The notes under the pieces were generated by a model, which had not been told where the DNA came from, did no database searches, and was given only the letters and a program-made list of their open reading frames with translations. Below are positions 58,601 through 64,000 of a stretch of DNA of 64,000 bases, piece by piece. The stretch spans positions 372,001 through 436,000 of the forward strand of contig QFPN01000004.1 in NCBI GenBank assembly GCA_003241695.1. The letters run 5' to 3'. Position 1 is the stretch's first letter, and each line of letters opens with the position of its first letter. This stretch comes from Ancylobacter novellus. GTDB lineage: Bacteria; Pseudomonadota; Alphaproteobacteria; Rhizobiales; Methylopilaceae. The position numbers and the translations under genes were made by a program.

Positions 58601-60313
58601 ATGAGCATGAAGATCTCGCGCCCCGAATACGCGGCGCAGTACGGCCCGACCACGGGCGACAAGATCCACCTCGCCGACACCGGCCTCGTGGCCGAGATCG
58701 AGCACGACTACACGACCTACGGCGACGAGCTCGTGTTCGGCGGCGGCAAGACCATCCGCGACGGCATGGGCCAGGCGTCGAAGTGGAAGGCGCGCGACGG
58801 CGCGCTCGACCTCGTCGTCACCAACGCCGTGATCATCGACCCCGTGCTCGGCGTGGTGAAGGGCGACATCGGCATCAAGGACGGCATGATCGTGGGCGTC
58901 GGCAAGTCCGGCAACCCCGACACCATGAACGTCACCCCCGGCCTGATCGTGTCGCCCAACACCGACATCCTGTCGGTCGAAGGCATGATCGTCACGCCCG
59001 GCTTCGTCGACATCCACCCGCATTTCGACAGCGTGCAGCAGCTTTACGAGTACCAGAACGCCGGCTTCACCACGGTGATCGGCGGCGGCTCGGGCCCGAA
59101 GACCGTCGGCATCGAATGCCCCGGCGTGTTCAACCTGCACCGCATGCTCGAGGCGATGGCGGACATCCCGCTCAACTTCGGCAACTTCGGCAAGGGCAAC
59201 GCCGCGACCAAGGGCTCGCTCGAGGAGCAGGTCGTCATCGGCGGCGCGACCGGCCTCAAGATCCACGAGGACTGGTCGTCGTCGCCGGCCTCGATCGAGA
59301 CCTGCATGGATCTCGCCGACGAGCTCGACTTCCAGGTCCAGGTCCACGCCGACACGCTGAACGAGACCGGCTACTACGAGGATACGCTGGCGGCGATCAA
59401 CGGCCGCGTCATGCACATCTACCACGCGGAAGGCGCCGGCGGCGGCAACGCCCCGGACATCATGCGCTGCGTGATGGAGCCGAACTGCCTGCCGAGCTCC
59501 ACCAACCCGACCAATCCGTTCTCGATCAACACCTACGACGAAGAAATCGACATGCTGATCACATGTCACAACCTCAACAAGAGCGTGCCGACCGACATGG
59601 CCTTCATCCAGGGCCGGGCGCGCGCCGAGACCATGCGGGCCGAGGACGTGCTGCACGACCTCGGCGCGATCTCGATGATCGGCTCGGACAGCCAGGGCGT
59701 CGGCCGCGCCGCGGAAAGCGCGCAGCGCTCGTTCCAGCTCGCCGCCGTCAACAAGGCGCGCTTCGGCCGCCTGCCGGAGGACGGGATCGGCAACGACAAC
59801 TTCCGCATCCGCCGCTACCTGTCGAAGGTCACGATCAACCCGGCCATCACCTTCGGCGTCGACAAGTATGTCGGCTCGATCGCGCCCGGAAAGCTCGCCG
59901 ACCTCGTGTTCTGGCGGCCCAAGATGTTCATCGCCAAGCCCGAGACCACGGTGAAGGGCGGCTTCATCACCCATGCGGTGATGGGCGACCCGGCCGGCTC
60001 GCTGATGACCTGCCAGCCGCTGAAGTACCGCCCGCAATATGGCTCGCTCGGCGCGAACCCGGCGCGGCTCAGCTACTCCTTCGTCACCCAGGCGGCGATC
60101 GACGCCGGGCTCGACAAGCGGCTGCGCACCCACCAGACGCTGATGCCGGTGAAGGGCACGCGAACGATCTCGAAGCGCGACATGTATCTCAACAACTACA
60201 TGCCGAACATCGAGATCGATCCCGAGACCTACAACGTCTACATCGACGGGGCGCGCGTCACGGTGAAGCCCGCCAAGACGCTGCCGCTCACCCAGCTCTA
60301 CTACTTCCGATGA
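58601..60313 (+). CDS. ureC: Urease alpha (catalytic) subunit, divergent
   Basis: A 570-residue nickel amidohydrolase. By S. pasteurii numbering known to me, the carbamylated Lys220, His249, His275, Asp363, and flap Cys322/His323 fall at identical positions. The first two nickel ligands are His139 and His141, two later than usual, in DIHPHFDSVQQ rather than the canonical THIHFICPQQ. GLKIHEDWS, VHADTLNE, YHAEGAGGGNAPD and GSDSQGVGR are otherwise close. The metal site is therefore complete but the loop after the HxH motif is atypical. It overlaps ureE as ATGA. Most likely an active urease of a divergent branch; activity on another amide cannot be excluded. Confidence 0.92.
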   Translation: MSMKISRPEYAAQYGPTTGDKIHLADTGLVAEIEHDYTTYGDELVFGGGKTIRDGMGQASKWKARDGALDLVVTNAVIIDPVLGVVKGDIGIKDGMIVGVGKSGNPDTMNVTPGLIVSPNTDILSVEGMIVTPGFVDIHPHFDSVQQLYEYQNAGFTTVIGGGSGPKTVGIECPGVFNLHRMLEAMADIPLNFGNFGKGNAATKGSLEEQVVIGGATGLKIHEDWSSSPASIETCMDLADELDFQVQVHADTLNETGYYEDTLAAINGRVMHIYHAEGAGGGNAPDIMRCVMEPNCLPSSTNPTNPFSINTYDEEIDMLITCHNLNKSVPTDMAFIQGRARAETMRAEDVLHDLGAISMIGSDSQGVGRAAESAQRSFQLAAVNKARFGRLPEDGIGNDNFRIRRYLSKVTINPAITFGVDKYVGSIAPGKLADLVFWRPKMFIAKPETTVKGGFITHAVMGDPAGSLMTCQPLKYRPQYGSLGANPARLSYSFVTQAAIDAGLDKRLRTHQTLMPVKGTRTISKRDMYLNNYMPNIEIDPETYNVYIDGARVTVKPAKTLPLTQLYYFR

Positions 60314-60846
60314 GCGCGGCGCTGGCGGTCGTCACCGAGGTGATCGGGCGGATCGCGCCCGGAACGCCTGCGGCGGCGATCGATCCGCTCGAACTCAGCG
60401 CGGAGGAGCGCGCGAGCGCGCATTTCTCCGCCTCGACGCGCGACGGCCGCCGGATCCGCGTCTCGCTGCCGCGCGGGACCGAGCTGCAGGACGGCGACGT
60501 GCTGCTGCTCGACGGCGACGTCGCCGTCGCGGTCAAGGCCGCGGACGAGGACCTGTTCTGGCTTCGCCCCGGCGGCAGCGCGCTCGAATGGTGGGCGGCC
60601 TGCTACCAGCTCGGCAACCTGCACCGGCCGGCCCGCTTCCTGCGCGACGGCGTGCTGACGCCGCGCGACCCGATGGTGCGGCAGATCCTCGCCGGCCTCG
60701 ACGTCCGCATCGCCGAGGTCAGGCAGCCCTTGGTCGGCCGCCGCTTCGGCGCCGCCGGCGCGCATCACCACCACTCCCACAGCGAGCAACACGATCACGA
60801 CCATGGCCAAGCGCATGACCACGGCCACGATCATTCCCATGGCTAA
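60310..60846 (+). CDS. ureE: Urease nickel-delivery chaperone UreE
   Basis: A 178-residue metallochaperone with RDGRRIRVSLPRGTELQDGD, AACYQLGNLHRPARF and a His-rich C-terminal tail (16 His in about the last 30 residues). The tail binds nickel in other UreE proteins. The start overlaps the ureC stop as ATGA. Confidence 0.94.
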   Translation: MSAALAVVTEVIGRIAPGTPAAAIDPLELSAEERASAHFSASTRDGRRIRVSLPRGTELQDGDVLLLDGDVAVAVKAADEDLFWLRPGGSALEWWAACYQLGNLHRPARFLRDGVLTPRDPMVRQILAGLDVRIAEVRQPLVGRRFGAAGAHHHHSHSEQHDHDHGQAHDHGHDHSHG

Positions 60847-61567
60847 GCGCGGCGGCGCGGCGTTCCGCCCGCAGGGCAACGGCGGCGACCGGCTGCTCGC
60901 GCTGCTTCAGCTCGCCAACGCCTCGTTCCCGACCGGGGCGTTCACCCATTCCTACGGCTTCGAGACCTGGATCTCGCAGGAGGCGGTGGCCGACGCCGCG
61001 GAGGCCGAGCGGCGCTGCCGCGACTGGCTGCGCTTCGGCGTCGCAACCGGCGACGCGGTCGCGGTCGTCCACGCCTACCGGGCCGCGCTCGACGGCGACG
61101 CCGACCGGCTTGCGGAGCTCGACGGGCTCTGCGGCGCGCTGAAGCTTGGCCGCGAGACCAAGTCGGCCTCCACCATGACGGGCCGCGCGCTGCTCGCCGC
61201 CTGCCGCGACGTGTTCGAACTCGAGGGCATGCGCCGCTACGCCACGATGATGGCGGACGGCGACTGCGCGGGCCATCACGCGGTGGTGTACGGCGTGGCG
61301 GGCGCCGGCCTCGCACTCGGCGAGAGCGAGACGGTGACGAGCTATCTCTGGAGCGCGCTCTCGAACCTCGTCGCGGTGAACCAGCGGCTCGTGCCTCTCG
61401 GCCAAGTGGAGGCGCAGCGCATCGTCGCGAACGCCGCCCCCTTCATCGACGCCTGCGCCGACATCGCCCGCACGCGGCCCGTGGACGCCATGTGCTCGAC
61501 CTACGCCGCGCTCGACGTCGCCGCGATGCGCCACGAACGGCTGCCATCGCGTCTCTGCATCTCCTGA
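60839..61567 (+). CDS. ureF: Urease accessory protein UreF
   Basis: A 242-residue helical accessory protein that forms the activation complex with UreD and UreG. LANASFPTGAFTHSYGFETW is diagnostic; RETKSASTMTGRALL and HHAVVYGVAGAGLALGE follow. The start at 60839 (MAKRGGAAF) overlaps the end of ureE by 8 bases; an in-frame Met 36 bases upstream would lie in the His-rich ureE tail and is less likely. Confidence 0.93.
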   Translation: MAKRGGAAFRPQGNGGDRLLALLQLANASFPTGAFTHSYGFETWISQEAVADAAEAERRCRDWLRFGVATGDAVAVVHAYRAALDGDADRLAELDGLCGALKLGRETKSASTMTGRALLAACRDVFELEGMRRYATMMADGDCAGHHAVVYGVAGAGLALGESETVTSYLWSALSNLVAVNQRLVPLGQVEAQRIVANAAPFIDACADIARTRPVDAMCSTYAALDVAAMRHERLPSRLCIS

Positions 61568-61599
61568 TCGTCACCCGCAACGCCCAGAGGAGCCCGCTC

Positions 61600-62217
61600 A
61601 TGAGAAAGCCCGTCCGGATCGGCATCGGGGGGCCGGTCGGCTCCGGCAAGACGGCGCTGCTGGTGCAGCTCTGCCGCGCCATGGGGCCAACGCGCTCTAT
61701 CGCCGTCATCACCAACGACATCTTCACCCGCGAGGACGCCGAGTTCGTCGTCCGCTCGGGCGCGATCGACCCGGCGCGCGTCGTCGGCGTCGAAACCGGC
61801 GGCTGCCCGCACACCGCGATCCGCGAGGACGTGTCGATGAACATGGTCGCGGTCGAGGACCTTACGCGCCGCTTCCGCGACCTCGACATCATCTTCATCG
61901 AGAGCGGCGGCGACAATCTCGCCGCGACCTTCAGCCCGGAGCTCGCCGACAGCCATATCTACGTGATCGACGTCGGCGAGGGCGAGAAGATCCCGCGCAA
62001 GGGCGGCCCGGGCGTCGTCCGCTCGCCGCTGCTGATCATCAACAAGATCGACATCGCGCAATATGTCGGCTCCGACCTGGGCGTGATGGAGCGCGACGCG
62101 AAAAAGCAGCGCGGCGCAAAACCCTTCATCTTCACCGACATGAAAAGCGGCAAGGGTCTCGACGAGGTGGTGGCCTGGATCGAGAACGACGTGCTGTTCG
62201 AAGAGGAGGCGGCCTGA
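61600..62217 (+). CDS. ureG: Urease GTPase UreG
   Basis: A 205-residue SIMIBI GTPase that powers nickel insertion. The P-loop is GGPVGSGKTALL, the metal-binding CPH is in GGCPHTAIRED, and NKIDIA is the guanine-specificity motif. The start follows an AGAGG ribosome site; the frame is open further upstream only as overlap with ureF. Its stop shares a base with the ureD start (TGATG). Confidence 0.96.
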   Translation: MRKPVRIGIGGPVGSGKTALLVQLCRAMGPTRSIAVITNDIFTREDAEFVVRSGAIDPARVVGVETGGCPHTAIREDVSMNMVAVEDLTRRFRDLDIIFIESGGDNLAATFSPELADSHIYVIDVGEGEKIPRKGGPGVVRSPLLIINKIDIAQYVGSDLGVMERDAKKQRGAKPFIFTDMKSGKGLDEVVAWIENDVLFEEEAA

Positions 62218-63065
62218 TGGCGGCGCTCGTCCTTCCGGATCCGGACTGGATCGTCGGCAAGCATGCGCTGATGAACCTGCGCGCCGTCCGCCGCCGCGGC
62301 CGCACCGAAATCGATCCGCGCTCCTGGCGCATCCCCTATCAGTGGCAGGGCTGCCACTATCAGGACAATGACGACCAGCCGTTCCTCCTGCTGATCAACA
62401 GCGGCGGCGGCTTCGTCGAGGGCGACGTGGCCGAGTTGCACGCGACGCTTGAGCCCGACACGAGGGCGCTGATCACCACGACGGCTGCGAGCAAGTTCTA
62501 CAAGTGCCCCGGCGGCGGGACCTCGCAGGAGCTGGTCCAGATCGAGGTCGGCGACGGCGCGACGCTCGAATACTGCCCGGACGAGTCGATCCCCTTCGCG
62601 CGCTCGCGCGTGCGGCGGCGCACCCACATCCGGCTGGCGCCCGACGCGCGGCTGTTCGCGACCGACATCGTCGCGGCGGGCCGGATCCATCACGGCGCGG
62701 GCGAGGCCTTCGCGTTCGAGGCGCTCGACTCCGAGTTCAAGATCACGCTCGACGAGCGCCTGCTGCTGCTCGACCGGGCGGTGGCGGACGGCGCGGACGA
62801 GGTCGCGGCGCTGAAACGCCTGTGGGGCGGCGCGAACTACGCCGCGACCGTCGTGGCCTACGCGCCCGACCTGCCCGCGGGCCTCGAGGAACGGCTGGAG
62901 GAGGTCCTGCCGGCGACCGCGGGCGCGAGCCGGACCGGCGACTTCATCGCCTGCCGCATCCTCGCCCAGGAGGCCTGGGCCTGCCACGAGGCGGCGTTCG
63001 CCTGCTGGTCGGTGCTGCGCCCCGCGATCGCGGGCAAGCCCGCGCGCCCGATCAGGAAGTGCTGA
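62217..63065 (+). CDS. ureD: Urease accessory protein UreD
   Basis: A 282-residue UreD (UreH) scaffold protein for urease activation. Family features are LLLINSGGGFVEGDVAELHA, TTTAASKFYKCPGGG, LEYCPDESIPFARSR and ATDIVAAGRIHHG. In many bacteria ureD leads the operon; here it is last, after ureG. The gene order is thus ureB-C-E-F-G-D. Confidence 0.93.
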   Translation: MAALVLPDPDWIVGKHALMNLRAVRRRGRTEIDPRSWRIPYQWQGCHYQDNDDQPFLLLINSGGGFVEGDVAELHATLEPDTRALITTTAASKFYKCPGGGTSQELVQIEVGDGATLEYCPDESIPFARSRVRRRTHIRLAPDARLFATDIVAAGRIHHGAGEAFAFEALDSEFKITLDERLLLLDRAVADGADEVAALKRLWGGANYAATVVAYAPDLPAGLEERLEEVLPATAGASRTGDFIACRILAQEAWACHEAAFACWSVLRPAIAGKPARPIRKC

Positions 63066-63154
63066 CCGGCCTCGCGAGGCGATGACGGGGAAGGCGCCGT
63101 CCAAGAACCTCGGGCGTCGCCGCGCTTGCGCGCGCCGACGCCCTACAATATCAA

Positions 63155-63174
63155 GGATTGTCTTGTCGCAATCC
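63155..63174. promoter_or_regulatory. Inverted repeat upstream of the MocR-family gene
   Basis: GGATTG-N8-CAATCC lies 12 bases before the start codon, within a comparatively AT-rich 40 bases. It is a candidate operator for the regulator that follows. Confidence 0.4.
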
Positions 63175-63185
63175 GAGAGTCTCCC

Positions 63186-64000
63186 ATGGCCGCCCGCCCG
63201 TCCTGGCCGCCGACGCTCTCTCCGCAGAACGGGCCGCTGTACCTCCAGATCGTCGACGCCATCGAACAGGCGGTCGAGCGCGGCGAGCTGCGCGAGGGCG
63301 ACCGCCTCCCGCCGCAGCGCGCGCTGGCCGAAACGGTCTCGGTCGACCTCACCACCGTCACCCGCGCCTACACCGAAGCCCGGCGCCGGGGGCTGATCGA
63401 CGCCGTGACCGGGCGCGGATCGTTCATCGCGCCGCGCCGCGGGGACGACGGGCCGGCTCTCGACCTCAGCATGAACATCCCGCCGGCGCCTCGCGGCGTC
63501 CGGCTCGCGGACGCGCTCCGGCGCGGCGTGCAGGAACTCGCGGCGCGAACCGACGTCGATCAGGTGATGTCCTACCATCCGGGCGCCGGCGCGTCGGCCG
63601 ACCGCGCCGGCGCCGCGGCCTGGCTAAGGCCCCGCTTCGGCGAGCTCGATCCCGACCGGATCCTGGTCGCGGCCGGCGCGCAGACGGCGATGGCAGCGAT
63701 CGTTACGCGGTTCGCGGCGCCGGGCGCGACGATCGCCTGCGAGCCGCTCGTCTATCCGGGCGTTCTGTCGCTCGCCCGCTGTTTCGGCCATCGTCTCGCG
63801 GCCGTGGAGGCGGACGCCGAAGGCATGCTTCCGGAGGCTCTGGAGAGGATGTGCGCCGCCTCCCCGACCCGGCTTCTCTATCTCAATCCCACCATCGCCA
63901 ACCCGACGGCGGCCACGATGTCCGAAGGCCGCCGCGCGGACATCGTCGCGACGGCACGTCGCCACGGCCTGCAGATCCTCGAAGACGATCCCTATTCGCC
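63186..64000 (+). CDS. MocR/PdxR-type regulator (GntR HTH plus aminotransferase domain), partial
   Basis: Open from the ATG at 63186 to the end of the window (271 codons seen). Residues about 15-80 are a GntR-type winged helix (GPLYLQIVDAIEQAVERGEL, LPPQRALAETVSVDLTTVTR). From about residue 95 a fold-type I aminotransferase domain follows, with MSYHPGAGASADR, VAAGAQTAMAAIV, CEPLVYPGVLSLA and LNPTIANPTAATMS. The pyridoxal-binding Lys would lie beyond the edge. It could regulate an amino-acid, vitamin B6 or exporter gene; nothing links it clearly to urea use. Confidence 0.88.
   Translation, partial: MAARPSWPPTLSPQNGPLYLQIVDAIEQAVERGELREGDRLPPQRALAETVSVDLTTVTRAYTEARRRGLIDAVTGRGSFIAPRRGDDGPALDLSMNIPPAPRGVRLADALRRGVQELAARTDVDQVMSYHPGAGASADRAGAAAWLRPRFGELDPDRILVAAGAQTAMAAIVTRFAAPGATIACEPLVYPGVLSLARCFGHRLAAVEADAEGMLPEALERMCAASPTRLLYLNPTIANPTAATMSEGRRADIVATARRHGLQILEDDPYS

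Overview
This GC-rich window (roughly two thirds GC or more) holds an almost complete photosynthesis gene cluster of an anoxygenic phototrophic alphaproteobacterium, most likely in the Rhizobiales/Hyphomicrobiales. The pointers are the order crtEF-bchCXYZ-pufQBALM, the run bchFNBHLM-lhaA-puhABC, aerR-ppsR regulators, and the relatives I recognise for many of the proteins. No tRNA, rRNA, CRISPR array or insertion sequence was seen. The only ring-E cyclase is the oxygen-dependent AcsF (no bchE). There is no pucBA (LH2), pufC or crtA. This fits an aerobic anoxygenic phototroph or facultative methylotroph-like organism, although missing genes could lie elsewhere in the genome.

Layout. (1) 363-4256: an FAD oxidoreductase, a DUF1365 protein, an SDR and a DUF2177 membrane protein. 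Similar genes belong to the singlet-oxygen (RpoE/ChrR) response in Rhodobacter. (2) 4355-14691, minus strand: the superoperon crtE-crtF-bchC-bchX-bchY-bchZ-pufQ-pufB-pufA-pufL-pufM. (3) 14841-17245, plus: crtD-crtC. (4) 17354-26578, minus: bchI-bchD-dxs-bchO-crtI-crtB and a small membrane ORF. (5) 26863-43830, minus: bchF-bchN-bchB-bchH-bchL-bchM-lhaA-puhA-puhB-puhC-orf116-acsF-puhE-hemA-ispH. (6) 44121-50534, plus: aerR-ppsR, then bchG, a pucC-family gene, bchP and tspO. (7) 50981-63065: a urea-utilisation locus in which hupE-ureA and ureBCEFGD are separated by a LuxR-type regulator and a divergent urtABCDE transporter operon. (8) 63186-end: the start of a MocR-family regulator.

The genes work together to make bacteriochlorophyll a (hemA, bchHIDO, bchM, acsF, bchNBL, bchF, bchXYZ, bchC, bchG, bchP), carotenoids of the spirilloxanthin/hydroxyspheroidene type (dxs, ispH, crtE, crtB, crtI, crtC, crtD, crtF), the reaction centre and LH1 (puf, puh, lhaA), and the redox/light control (PpsR with its B12-binding antirepressor AerR/PpaA). 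PpsR-type boxes (TGT-N12-ACA) lie in front of bchC, between crtE and crtD, in front of dxs, between bchF and aerR, and in front of bchG.

The outstanding feature is pufM. Its reading frame continues without a stop, through a roughly 48-residue Ala/Pro/Gly/Ser/Gln linker, into a complete class I cytochrome c domain. The product would be a reaction-centre M subunit that carries its own periplasmic electron donor, in a puf operon that lacks pufC. A second theme is a set of palindromic repeats that have entered the coding regions of bchY, bchB and bchM without breaking the frame, and apparently broke a small ORF after crtB. A third is the split, divergent urease locus, whose two halves share a closely matching promoter-like element.
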